Source: a bacterium (GTDB lineage: Bacteria > Bacillota > Clostridia > Oscillospirales > Oscillospiraceae). Taken from it: a stretch of DNA of 20,277 nucleotides. A model generated the notes under the pieces. That model did no database searches and was not told the DNA's origin. It was given only the letters and a program-made list of their open reading frames with translations. The position numbers and the translations under genes were made by a program. Below are positions 13,707-20,277 of the stretch, piece by piece. The stretch's first letter is position 1. Each line of letters begins with the position of its first letter. The stretch is taken from NCBI GenBank assembly GCA_004562395.1, contig SFQY01000048.1:1-20277 (forward strand), in the 5' to 3' direction.

Positions 13707-15692
13707 TTACGAAATATCCGCCAGCTCCAGGTATTTGGCGCCGTTTTCGGCGATGAAGTTTTTCCGCTCGTTGAGCAGATCGCCCAGGAGCATGTCGAAA
13801 TAATAGCTTGTCCGCTCCGCGTCCTCGGGCATGACCTTGATAAGCCGCCGGGTTTCGGGGTTCATGGTGGTCATCCACATCATCTCCGGATCGTTCTCGC
13901 CGAGACCCTTGGAGCGCTGGATGGTCACCTTTTTCCCCTCCAGGTCCTTCAAAATCTTTGTTTTCTCCTGCTCATTGTAGGCAAACCAGGTCTTGTCCTT
14001 GCAGGTGATCTCAAACAGGGGGGATTCGGCGATATACACATACCCGTCCCGGATCAAGGTGGGGCACAGCCGGTAGATCATGGTCAGGATCAGGGTGCGG
14101 ATCTGGAAGCCGTCGTAGTCGGCATCGGTGCAGATGACCACCTTGCTCCAGCGCAGCTGGGACAGGTCAAAGGAGGAAAGCTCCTTTGACTTCTTACCCT
14201 GAACCTCCACGCCGCAGCCCAGCACCTTCATCAGGTCGGTGATGATGGGAGAGGAGAAAATTTTGTTGTAGTCCGCCTTCAGGCAGTTGAGGATCTTGCC
14301 CCGGACGGGCATGATGCCCTGGAACTCCGCGTCCCGGCTCAGCTTGACGCTGCCCAGAGCGGAATCGCCCTCCACAATGTAAAGCTCCCGCCGGGAGGTG
14401 TCCCGGCTGCGGCAGTCCACGAATTTCTGAACCCGGTTGGCAATGTCGATATTGCCGGAGAGCTTCTTTTTCACGCTGCTCTTGGTCTTCTCGGCGGACT
14501 CTCTGGCCCGCTTGTTCACCAGGATCTGCTCCGCCGCCCGGTCCGCCTCCTGCTTGTTCTCAATGAACCAGACCTGCAGCTGCTCCTTGAAAAAGGCGGT
14601 CATGGCGTCCTGGGTGAACTTGCTGTTGACGGACTTTTTGGTCTGGTTCTCAAAGCAGCCGATGGTGGAGAAGCAGTTGGTCACCAGCACTAGGCTGTCC
14701 TGGATGTCCTGGAAGAGGATCTTGCTTTCGCTTTTGGTATACTTGCCTGTGTCCCGCAGATACTTGTCAAAAGCCGCGGTAAAGCCCAGCCGCACAGCCC
14801 GGTCGGGGCTGCCGCCGTACTCCAGCCAGGAGGAGTTGTGATAATACTCGATGTGGCTGACCTGCTTGGAAAAGCAGAAGGAGGCCGTGATCTTCAGCTT
14901 CATCTCCGGCCTTGTTTCCGCGTCCCGGCCCCGGCGCTCCGCCTCCCAGTAGACGGGCATGGTGAAGGCGTTGTCTCCCACCAGCTCCTCCACATACTGG
15001 CGGATGCCGTTCTCGTAGCAGAATTCCTCCGTTTCGAACTTGCCGCCCACCTGGTTGCGGAACTGGAAGGTCACGCCCTTGTTGACCACCGCCTGACGGC
15101 GCAGCACGTCCCGGAAGTACTCCACGGGAATGTTGATATCCGTGAAGACCTCCCGGTCCGGCTTCCAGTGGAACCGGGAACCGGTCTTTTTCCGGTCCGC
15201 GGGCTGCTTTTTCAGGCCGCCGACGTTGCGGCCCTTCTCGAAGTGAAGATCATACCGGAAGCCGTCCCGGCGGATGGTGGCGTCAAAATATTCCGAAGCA
15301 TACTGGGTGGCGCAGGAGCCCAGACCGTTGAGGCCCAGGGAATACTCGTAGTTCTCGCCGTTTTCGCCGTATTTGCCGCCGGCGTACATCTCGCAGAACA
15401 CCAGCTCCCAGTTGAAGCGCTTTTCCTTTTCGTTATAGTCCACCGGGCAGCCCCGGCCGAAGTCCTCCACCTCCACACTCAGGTCCTCGTAGCGTGTGAC
15501 AATGATGGTGTCGCCGTGGCCCTCCCGGGCCTCATCAATGGCGTTGGAGAGGATCTCAAACACCGCGTGCTTACAGCCCTCCAGATCGTCGGAGCCGAAG
15601 ATGACCGCGGGACGCTTGCGGACCCGATCCTCGCCCTTGAGCATGGAGATGCTGGAATTTCCGTATTGTTCCTGCTGTTTTTTACTTGCCAT
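13707..15692 (-). CDS. Type II DNA topoisomerase subunit B (ParE/GyrB-like, divergent)
   Basis: This 661-residue ATPase subunit has its GHKL site as Glu46-x-x-x-Asn50-x-x-Asp53 (Glu-Ile-Leu-Ser-Asn-Ala-Ile-Asp), Glu-Asp-Phe-Gly-Arg-Gly-Cys-Pro-Val-Asp (76-85) and Gly-Leu-Asn-Gly-Leu-Gly (120-125). The last replaces the usual Gly-Leu-His-Gly-Val-Gly. The Toprim domain has Glu-Gly-Asp-Ser-Ala (441-445) and Asp-Ala-Asp-Tyr-Asp-Gly (523-528), so metal-binding acidic residues are intact. After it, Phe-Gln replaces the usual Ala-His. These substitutions mark a divergent second-copy lineage rather than housekeeping gyrase B. Its partner is the A subunit gene downstream. A strong promoter lies at 15736-15764; the ribosome binding site (AGGCAGG) is modest. 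Confidence 0.92.
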   Translation of the reverse strand: MASKKQQEQYGNSSISMLKGEDRVRKRPAVIFGSDDLEGCKHAVFEILSNAIDEAREGHGDTIIVTRYEDLSVEVEDFGRGCPVDYNEKEKRFNWELVFCEMYAGGKYGENGENYEYSLGLNGLGSCATQYASEYFDATIRRDGFRYDLHFEKGRNVGGLKKQPADRKKTGSRFHWKPDREVFTDINIPVEYFRDVLRRQAVVNKGVTFQFRNQVGGKFETEEFCYENGIRQYVEELVGDNAFTMPVYWEAERRGRDAETRPEMKLKITASFCFSKQVSHIEYYHNSSWLEYGGSPDRAVRLGFTAAFDKYLRDTGKYTKSESKILFQDIQDSLVLVTNCFSTIGCFENQTKKSVNSKFTQDAMTAFFKEQLQVWFIENKQEADRAAEQILVNKRARESAEKTKSSVKKKLSGNIDIANRVQKFVDCRSRDTSRRELYIVEGDSALGSVKLSRDAEFQGIMPVRGKILNCLKADYNKIFSSPIITDLMKVLGCGVEVQGKKSKELSSFDLSQLRWSKVVICTDADYDGFQIRTLILTMIYRLCPTLIRDGYVYIAESPLFEITCKDKTWFAYNEQEKTKILKDLEGKKVTIQRSKGLGENDPEMMWMTTMNPETRRLIKVMPEDAERTSYYFDMLLGDLLNERKNFIAENGAKYLELADIS

Positions 15693-15735
15693 GTTTTATA
15701 CCTGCCTAAGCCTTGCCATAATATTTCAGTTTATT

Positions 15736-15764
15736 ATTATACGCAATTTTTCCCGGGAAGTCAA
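15736..15764 (-). promoter_or_regulatory. Promoter of the topoisomerase B gene
   Basis: On the minus strand, TTGACT (15759-15764), a 17-nt spacer and a perfect TATAAT (15736-15741). The leader to the ATG is about 40 nt. It is divergent from the oxidoreductase gene; I see no equally good promoter on the plus strand. Confidence 0.82.
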
Positions 15765-15843
15765 CTGCCGCCCTTCCGGAGCCCCGACACGGAAAATAAC
15801 CTGCCCCGGATCCGGATATACTATGCCCAAAGGAGGCGTTCCC

Positions 15844-17145
15844 ATGAAATCCATCTGGCAGGACAATCCTATGCCCCATTTTCCTCCGCTGTGGGGGGAT
15901 ATTCACACGGATGTGCTGGTCGTCGGCGGCGGAATGGCCGGGCTGCTCTGCGCTTACCTTCTGGGGCAGGAGGGGATCCGCTGTGCCGTGGCGGAAGCCG
16001 GAACCATTGCCGGAGGCGTCACCCAATACACCACCGCCAAGCTCACCTTCCAGCACGGTCTGATCTACCGGCAGCTGCTGGACCGCCTGGGGTCGGAACG
16101 GGCGGGGCTGTATCTGGAGGCCAACCGGCAGGCTCTGGAGGCCTATCGGGAGCTGTGCGGAAGCATCGACTGCGACTTCACCGAGGAGGACAGCTTCCTG
16201 TTCTCCGTCTCGGACCGGGACCGGCTGGAAGAAGAGCTTTCCGCGCTGATCGCCCTGGGGTACCCCGCGGAATTCGCTGAGGGACTGCCCCTGCCCATTG
16301 ATACGGCAGGGGCCATAAAATTCCCCCATCAGGCCCAGTTTCACCCGCTGAAGTTTCTCTCCGCCATCGCCGAGGACCTGACCGTCTATGAAAACACTCC
16401 GGTCCGAAGTCTGTCAAAGGATGGCGCCGTCACCGATCACGGGAAAATCTACGCCGAGGATATGATCGTTGCGACCCACTTTCCCTTTTGGAACCGCCAT
16501 GGCAGTTATTTTCTCAAGCTGTATCAGCAGCGTTCCTATGTGCTGGCGTTGGAGAATGTCCCGCCTCTGGGGGGCATGTATCTGGAGGAACGGGAGAACG
16601 GCCTGTCCTTCCGGAGCCACGGCGGCCGGCTGCTTCTGGGAGGCGGCGGACACCGGACCGGGTTCCCCGGCGGCGGCTGGCGGGAGCTGGAGGATTTTGC
16701 CCATACCCACTATCCCGATGCCTCCGTTCTCTGCCGCTGGGCCACCCAGGACTGCATGAGCCTGGATGGAATCCCCTATATTGGGCAGTACAGTGCCCGA
16801 ACCCCAAACCTCTATGTGGCCACCGGCTTCAACAAGTGGGGCATGACCTCCGCCATGGCGGCAGCCCGGATCCTTTCCGACCGGATCTCAGGGAAGGACA
16901 ATCCCTATGCTTCCCTGTTCTCCCCCTCCCGGAATATGCTCTGTCCCCAGCTGTGGAGCAATGCCAAAGAAGCCGTGAAGCACCTGCTGACCGTCAGTCC
17001 CCGGCGCTGCACCCATATGGGCTGCGCCCTGCAGTGGAATCCCCAGGAACACACCTGGGACTGTCCCTGCCACGGCTCCCGGTTCGAAGAAAACGGAACC
17101 CTCATCGAGAACCCGGCAACGGAAAACCTAAAAAAGCGGGGCTGA
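15844..17145 (+). CDS. FAD-dependent oxidoreductase with C-terminal Rieske domain
   Basis: This 433-residue protein has a DadA/glycine-oxidase-type FAD domain, with dinucleotide-binding loop Val-Gly-Gly-Gly-Met-Ala-Gly (27-33). Residues 56-70 (Gly-Gly-Val-Thr-Gln-Tyr-Thr-Thr-Ala-Lys) are typical of the Rieske-fused group. The FAD-contacting tail Ala-Thr-Gly-Phe-Asn-Lys-Trp-Gly-Met-Thr is at 326-335. The Rieske domain has Cys389-x-His391-x15-Cys407-x2-His410 (Cys-Thr-His-Met-Gly-Cys, then Cys-Pro-Cys-His), a full set for a 2Fe-2S cluster. Related proteins include B. subtilis YhfW, of about 500 residues. The substrate is unknown. ATG 15844 is chosen because AAAGGAGG lies 7 nt upstream; the frame stays open far upstream but through the divergent topoisomerase gene. 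It stands alone. Confidence 0.9.
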   Translation: MKSIWQDNPMPHFPPLWGDIHTDVLVVGGGMAGLLCAYLLGQEGIRCAVAEAGTIAGGVTQYTTAKLTFQHGLIYRQLLDRLGSERAGLYLEANRQALEAYRELCGSIDCDFTEEDSFLFSVSDRDRLEEELSALIALGYPAEFAEGLPLPIDTAGAIKFPHQAQFHPLKFLSAIAEDLTVYENTPVRSLSKDGAVTDHGKIYAEDMIVATHFPFWNRHGSYFLKLYQQRSYVLALENVPPLGGMYLEERENGLSFRSHGGRLLLGGGGHRTGFPGGGWRELEDFAHTHYPDASVLCRWATQDCMSLDGIPYIGQYSARTPNLYVATGFNKWGMTSAMAAARILSDRISGKDNPYASLFSPSRNMLCPQLWSNAKEAVKHLLTVSPRRCTHMGCALQWNPQEHTWDCPCHGSRFEENGTLIENPATENLKKRG

Positions 17146-17192
17146 GAAAAGAAAAGCTCCGAAATATTCAGGCCCAGGAGGACCCATCAGGA

Positions 17193-17374
17193 AAATGACC
17201 GTTTACGTTTGTACCCAACGTAGGGCGGGGGCTTGCCCCCGCCGAGCAGGTAAGATACGGAATCTGCCGCGTCAAACGCAAATATGTATAATCATAGGTG
17301 CGTCGGCGGGAGCAAGCCCCCGCCCTACGTTGGGTGCGATATGAAATCATGGATGCTACGCTAAACGATCATTT
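17193..17374. repeat. MITE-like element, copy 4 (core type A)
   Basis: This 182-bp element has ends AAATGACCGTTT (17193-17204, one change) and AAACGATCATTT (17363-17374). The core arms, GTAGGGCGGGGGCTTGCCCC and onward (17220-17245) and TCGGCGGGAGCAAGCCCCCG and onward (17303-17328), are inverted. With the flanking CCCAACG/CGTTGGG, pairing extends to about 32 bp. The 57-bp middle (17246-17302) is the reverse complement of that in copy 2, with four mismatches by eye. The rest of the 17146-17505 gap holds the oxidoreductase 3' flank and the DUF1858 promoter. Confidence 0.88.
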
Positions 17375-17446
17375 ACGCGCAAATTGCTTGTACGGCTGAA
17401 TGGCTGCATCTCTTTTATCTATCCCATCTTTTATTGGTTTTCCCTC

Positions 17447-17475
17447 TTGTTTTTTTCTGAGGGTGCGGTTATAAT
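17447..17475 (+). promoter_or_regulatory. Promoter of the DUF1858 gene
   Basis: TTGTTT (17447-17452), a 17-nt spacer and a perfect TATAAT (17470-17475), with a leader of about 24 nt to the ATG. It lies just beyond repeat copy 4. Confidence 0.75.
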
Positions 17476-17505
17476 AATTCGAGAAACAAATAGGAGGTCA
17501 TTTCC

Positions 17506-17739
17506 ATGGCTGTTAAAATTGAAAAAGAAACCATTATCGGCGATATCCTGGACATCGCCCCTCAGTCCGCTCCCCTGTTCTTCGCCATCGGTATGCATTG
17601 CCTGGGCTGCCCCTCTTCCCGGGGTGAGACCGTGGAGGAAGCCTGCATGGTACACGGCATTGAGTGCGAGTCTTTTCTGGCACAGCTGAACCATTTCCTG
17701 GAGGCTTGCGAGGCCAGCGAGGCGGAGAAGAACGCCTGA
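17506..17739 (+). CDS. DUF1858 domain protein (small CxxC redox-type protein)
   Basis: This 77-residue protein is one DUF1858 domain: Ile-Gly-Asp-Ile-Leu-Asp near residue 11, then Gly-Met-His-Cys-Leu-Gly-Cys-Pro-Ser-Ser with Cys32 and Cys35, then Glu-Thr-Val-Glu-Glu-Ala. Standalone copies are widespread in anaerobes, and the domain also occurs fused to hybrid-cluster or iron-sulfur repair proteins. Its job is unproven but the CxxC suggests redox or metal binding. AGGAGG is 8 nt before the ATG. It has its own promoter and a strong terminator (17753-17787), so it is likely monocistronic. Confidence 0.9.
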   Translation: MAVKIEKETIIGDILDIAPQSAPLFFAIGMHCLGCPSSRGETVEEACMVHGIECESFLAQLNHFLEACEASEAEKNA

Positions 17740-17752
17740 TTTCACCGGCTAT

Positions 17753-17787
17753 GCCATCCCGGTCCGCCGGGATGGCGTTTCTTTTTT
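17753..17787 (+). terminator. Terminator after the DUF1858 gene
   Basis: A 10-bp perfect stem, GCCATCCCGG (17753-17762) with CCGGGATGGC (17767-17776), has a TCCG loop and then GTTTCTTTTTT. It ends directly before the trmK ribosome binding site, so trmK translation depends on read-through or a promoter I cannot locate. Confidence 0.9.
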
Positions 17788-17800
17788 GGGAGGAAACCAT

Positions 17801-18493
17801 ATGAAGCTTCCCCTTTCCAACCGGCTTGCGGCCTGCTGTTCCTTTGTATCCCCCGGGGACCGGGTGGCGGATATCGGCTGTGACCACGGGTATCTGGGCA
17901 TCCATCTTCTGAAAAGCGGTGTCGCCAGCTCCGTCATTGCCGCCGATGTCAATGCCCAGCCCCTGGAAAGCGCCCGGCAGAACGCCGAACGGTTCGGCGT
18001 CCGCGGTCAGATGACCTTCGTCCTCTGCGACGGTCTGACCCGGGTTCCCAGGGATTTTGACGTTCTTGTCTGCGCCGGAATGGGGGCAGATACCATGATA
18101 TCCATTCTCGGCCAGGCCCCCTGGCTGAAAAAAGGCACCTACCGTCTGATCCTGCAGTGCCAGAGCAAGCGGCCTCAACTGAGGGAATACCTGTACCGTC
18201 AGGGCTTCGTCATCCGCCGGGAAACCCTGGCCCGGGACGGGAAATTTATTTACCCTGTGATGGAGGTCATCTACGCCCCGGGAGCGACTCTGTCCGCGGC
18301 GGAATCCTACATCACCCCGGCCCTCCGGAGCAGCGGCTCCCCCCTGCTTCCTGAATTTCTGCGGATGGTCACCGGCGGCCTTCAGAAAACCGTGGACGGT
18401 CTGTCCCGGACCGGCGGGGAAGCTTACCTGAACTATGCGGAAATATTGCGGCAGCTAACGGAATTGGAGGAACGCTATGACGACTGTTGCTGA
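17801..18493 (+). CDS. trmK: tRNA (adenine(22)-N1)-methyltransferase TrmK
   Basis: This 230-residue, SAM-dependent enzyme methylates N1 of adenine 22 in the tRNA D-loop region. The N-terminus Leu-Ser-x-Arg-Leu and SAM loop Asp-Ile-Gly-Cys-Asp-His-Gly-Tyr-Leu (24-32) are diagnostic. Motif II is Ala-Ala-Asp-Val-Asn (47-51) and the catalytic-face motif Ala-Gly-Met-Gly (about 92-95). Gln-Cys-Gln-Ser corresponds to the family's Gln-Pro-x-x segment. The ATG at 17801 has GGGAGG at 7 nt; a TTG five codons upstream overlaps the terminator and is rejected. It overlaps the following NIF3 gene by 17 bp, a pairing widely conserved in Firmicutes. Confidence 0.95.
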   Translation: MKLPLSNRLAACCSFVSPGDRVADIGCDHGYLGIHLLKSGVASSVIAADVNAQPLESARQNAERFGVRGQMTFVLCDGLTRVPRDFDVLVCAGMGADTMISILGQAPWLKKGTYRLILQCQSKRPQLREYLYRQGFVIRRETLARDGKFIYPVMEVIYAPGATLSAAESYITPALRSSGSPLLPEFLRMVTGGLQKTVDGLSRTGGEAYLNYAEILRQLTELEERYDDCC

Positions 18494-19265
18494 TGTGCTG
18501 GCATTTGTGGAAACCCTGGCTCCCCGGTCCATGAAGGAGAGCTGGGACAAGGTGGGACTGAACGTGGGCCACCTGAACCGCCCCGTGACCAAAATTCTGG
18601 TTGCCCTGGATCCTTTTGACCATGTCTGCCGGGAGGCCAAGGCAACAGGCGCTCAGCTTCTGGTAACTCATCACACCCTTCTGTTCCACCCCGGCTTTGT
18701 CTCCGACGCTTCCGCCCAGGGAAAAAACGCCCTGTTCCTCATCGAGAACGGCATCGCCCACATCAATGCCCACACCAATCTGGACCTGGCTCCCGAAGGG
18801 GTCAATGACGCCCTGGCGGCCCGGCTGGAGCTGTCTCAGGTCCGGGTTCTGTCCCCCAGGGGATTGGACGAGCAAGGAAGGGAGTGGGGACTGCTCCGGG
18901 GCGGCTTCGTTCCCGAACAGTCTCTGCCGGAATTTCTGACCTTTGTCAGACAGCGTCTGGGCTGCGAGGGACTGCGCTATGTCAGCGGCGGCAAGCCGGT
19001 CCGCCATGTGGCCGTGGGAGGCGGGGCCTGCTGCGACGAAATGGGTCAGGCAGCGGAAGCCGGCTGTGATACCTTTGTCACCTCCGACGCCAAGTACAAC
19101 GACTTCTGGGACGCCAGGGACCTGGGGCTGAACCTGATCGACGCGGGGCATTTTTACACGGAGAATCCCGTAATTCCCCTTCTGGCGGAAAAAATCGCGG
19201 CGGCGTTTCCGGAGGTTACGGTGCAAATTTCCGAAACCCATCAAGATTGCATGAAATTCTTTTGA
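18477..19265 (+). CDS. NIF3/DUF34 family dinuclear metal-binding protein
   Basis: This 262-residue protein is the short NIF3 form, without the inserted PII-like domain of YqfO. Metal ligands are visible: His65-His66 in Leu-Val-Thr-His-His-Thr, His99 and Asp103 in Asn-Ala-His-Thr-Asn-Leu-Asp, and the C-terminal Asp-Ala-Gly-His-Phe-Tyr-Thr-Glu motif. The family forms hexameric rings with paired metals. Its physiological reaction is uncertain; GTP cyclohydrolase-like hydrolase activity has been suggested for some members. The start lies within the 3' end of trmK, preceded by GGAGG at 6 nt, indicating translational coupling. No terminator follows before the yebC promoter. Confidence 0.94.
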   Translation: MTTVADVLAFVETLAPRSMKESWDKVGLNVGHLNRPVTKILVALDPFDHVCREAKATGAQLLVTHHTLLFHPGFVSDASAQGKNALFLIENGIAHINAHTNLDLAPEGVNDALAARLELSQVRVLSPRGLDEQGREWGLLRGGFVPEQSLPEFLTFVRQRLGCEGLRYVSGGKPVRHVAVGGGACCDEMGQAAEAGCDTFVTSDAKYNDFWDARDLGLNLIDAGHFYTENPVIPLLAEKIAAAFPEVTVQISETHQDCMKFF

Positions 19266-19271
19266 AAGCGG

Positions 19272-19300
19272 TTGATTTTTTCACGGCAGTCTGCTAAAAT
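19272..19300 (+). promoter_or_regulatory. Promoter of the YebC-family gene
   Basis: TTGATT (19272-19277), a 17-nt spacer and TAAAAT (19295-19300), ending 46 nt before the ATG. The -35 begins 6 nt after the NIF3 stop. Confidence 0.7.
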
Positions 19301-19346
19301 AGATAGGCCGATTTTATAAATCCAAACCAGAAAGGGTAGAGATACA

Positions 19347-20081
19347 ATGTCCGGACATTCCAAATGGCATAACATCCAGAAAACCAAGGGCGCGCAGGAC
19401 GCCAAGCGGGCCGCCGCCTTCACCAAGATCGCCAAGGAGCTGATCGTGGCTGTGAAGGAGGGCGGCGGTATCACCGATCCCGCCAACAACTCCCGCCTGG
19501 CCACCGTTATCACCAAGGCCAAAGCCGCCAACATGCCCAACGACAACATCAAGCGCTGCCTGGAGAAGGCCTCCGGTGCTGCCGGCGGCGACAGCTACGA
19601 GACCATCACCTATGAAGGCTACGGCCCCGGCGGTGTGGCTGTCATTGTGGAGACCATGACCGACAACCGCAACCGGACCGCAGGCTCCATGCGCCACCAC
19701 TTCGACAAGTTCGGCGGCAACCTGGGCGCCACCGGCTGCGTCAGCTGGAGCTTCGACAAGAAGGGCGTGCTGGTCATCGACAACGAGGACGGCGACTATG
19801 AGGAAGATCAGGTCATGATGGATGCCATGGACTGCGGCGCCGACGATTTTGAGGCCGAGGACGACGTGTTCACCGTTTACACCGATCCTGACGATTTCAA
19901 CGCCGTGGCCGACGCCATGTCCGCCAAGGGCTACCCCTTTGTCTCCGCCCAGATCGAAATGGTTCCCCAGAACTACCAGAAGCTGGAGGACCCCGAGCAG
20001 ATCAAGCTGATGGAAAAGCTCATCGACATCATGGAAGAGGATGACGATGTGCAGAACATCTGGCACAACTGGGAAGAGTAA
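19347..20081 (+). CDS. YebC/PmpR (TACO1) family protein
   Basis: This 244-residue, full-length member starts with the signature Met-Ser-Gly-His-Ser-Lys-Trp-His-Asn-Ile and the Gln-Asp-Ala-Lys-Arg-Ala segment. It continues with Asn-Met-Pro-x-Asp-Asn-Ile and Thr-Tyr-Glu-Gly-Tyr-Gly-Pro-Gly-Gly-Val-Ala. The acidic C-terminus is usual. The family was long annotated as a transcriptional regulator; recent work on YebC-type proteins and mitochondrial TACO1 supports a role in translating polyproline or difficult stretches. Which applies here cannot be told from sequence. The site AAAGGG lies about 10 nt before the ATG. It has its own promoter and terminator. Confidence 0.96.
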   Translation: MSGHSKWHNIQKTKGAQDAKRAAAFTKIAKELIVAVKEGGGITDPANNSRLATVITKAKAANMPNDNIKRCLEKASGAAGGDSYETITYEGYGPGGVAVIVETMTDNRNRTAGSMRHHFDKFGGNLGATGCVSWSFDKKGVLVIDNEDGDYEEDQVMMDAMDCGADDFEAEDDVFTVYTDPDDFNAVADAMSAKGYPFVSAQIEMVPQNYQKLEDPEQIKLMEKLIDIMEEDDDVQNIWHNWEE

Positions 20082-20104
20082 GCCAAAATTTATATCCGAA
20101 TTTC

Positions 20105-20137
20105 AAAAAGGACGCGGAACACCCAGCGTCCTTTTTT
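20105..20137 (+). terminator. Terminator after the YebC-family gene
   Basis: An 11-bp stem, AAAAAGGACGC (20105-20115) with GCGTCCTTTTT (20126-20136), has a 10-nt loop and is followed by TTCTG. The A-run also makes it usable from the opposite strand. Confidence 0.88.
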
Positions 20138-20180
20138 CTGTTGCGAAGGCAGCGTTCCGTCATACTGTCATCCCACACAT

Positions 20181-20277
20181 AAATGATCGTTTAGCGCAGC
20201 ATCTAGCAAACAATGCCGCACCTAACGTAGGGCGGGGGCTTGCCCCCGCCGAGCAGGTTGGATACATGCTCGGCTGC
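20181..20277. repeat. MITE-like element, copy 5 (core type A, cut by window end)
   Basis: It begins with a perfect AAATGATCGTTT (20181-20192), then AGCGCAGCATC. It enters the type A core arm (GTAGGGCGGGGGCTTGCCCC and onward, from about 20227), followed by GAGCAGGT as in copy 4's orientation. Its outer segment instead matches the reverse complement of copy 4's right end (GCG-pyrimidine-AGCATC, later GCAC-C-AACG). The right half lies outside the window. Confidence 0.8.

Noticed and set aside
3266..17374. CRISPR array or direct-repeat array
   Set aside because: The repeats are dispersed kilobases apart and are inverted at each locus, with no regular spacers and no cas genes.

Overview
This window looks like chromosomal DNA from a spore-forming, anaerobic member of the Clostridia, most likely an Oscillospiraceae/Ruminococcaceae-type gut Firmicute. 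The grounds are a GC-rich genome with Firmicute-style AGGAGG ribosome binding sites, a gerA-type germination operon, a Clostridia-like 16S 5' end, TrmK, a YitT family protein, an NADP-type glutamate dehydrogenase and a second type II topoisomerase pair. Genus cannot be assigned from the roughly 90 nt of 16S present. Nearly every gene is a recognisable core or widespread gene. No phage, CRISPR array, transposase or defence system is visible.

Layout. (1) 1-92 is the 5' end of a 16S rRNA gene on the minus strand, preceded by two tandem, near-duplicate sigma-A promoters. The distal one starts inside the last codons of the upstream gene. (2) 403-3183, minus strand: a compact germinant-receptor operon in the order A-C-B, with a very short C subunit. 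(3) 3215-6789, plus strand: promoter, Nudix hydrolase, mnmE, cysteine desulfurase, terminator. (4) 6836-8272, plus: glutamate dehydrogenase with its own promoter and terminator, followed by a small XRE regulator. (5) 8626-8701, minus: tRNA-Gly(GCC), sharing a bidirectional terminator with the XRE gene. (6) 8752-10846, minus: YitT-type membrane protein and a lipoprotein with a transglutaminase-like fold that seems to lack its catalytic Cys and His. (7) 11126-15692, minus: divergent topoisomerase IV/gyrase-like subunits B and A. (8) 15844-17145, plus: FAD oxidoreductase with a C-terminal Rieske domain. (9) 17506-20081, plus: DUF1858 protein, trmK and a NIF3 protein (overlapping), and a YebC family regulator.

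The least ordinary feature is a family of five intergenic repeats (3266-3484, 10901-11043, 13443-13652, 17193-17374 and 20181 to the window end). They share a 12-bp terminal inverted repeat, AAATGATCGTTT, but carry three unrelated hairpin-rich cores. Two copies with the same core have the middle 57 bp in opposite orientation relative to similar left ends, and terminal segments appear to mix among copies. None has room for a transposase, so they look like non-autonomous MITE-like modules. One sits in the 5' leader of the Nudix-mnmE operon and another separates the two topoisomerase genes.

Functional themes are tRNA and translation (16S, tRNA-Gly, MnmE, a cysteine desulfurase, TrmK, YebC), sporulation/germination (GerA, C and B), DNA topology, and redox/nitrogen metabolism (GDH, Rieske oxidoreductase, DUF1858). 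I see no convincing new multi-gene system; the repeat family is the best candidate for something under-described.
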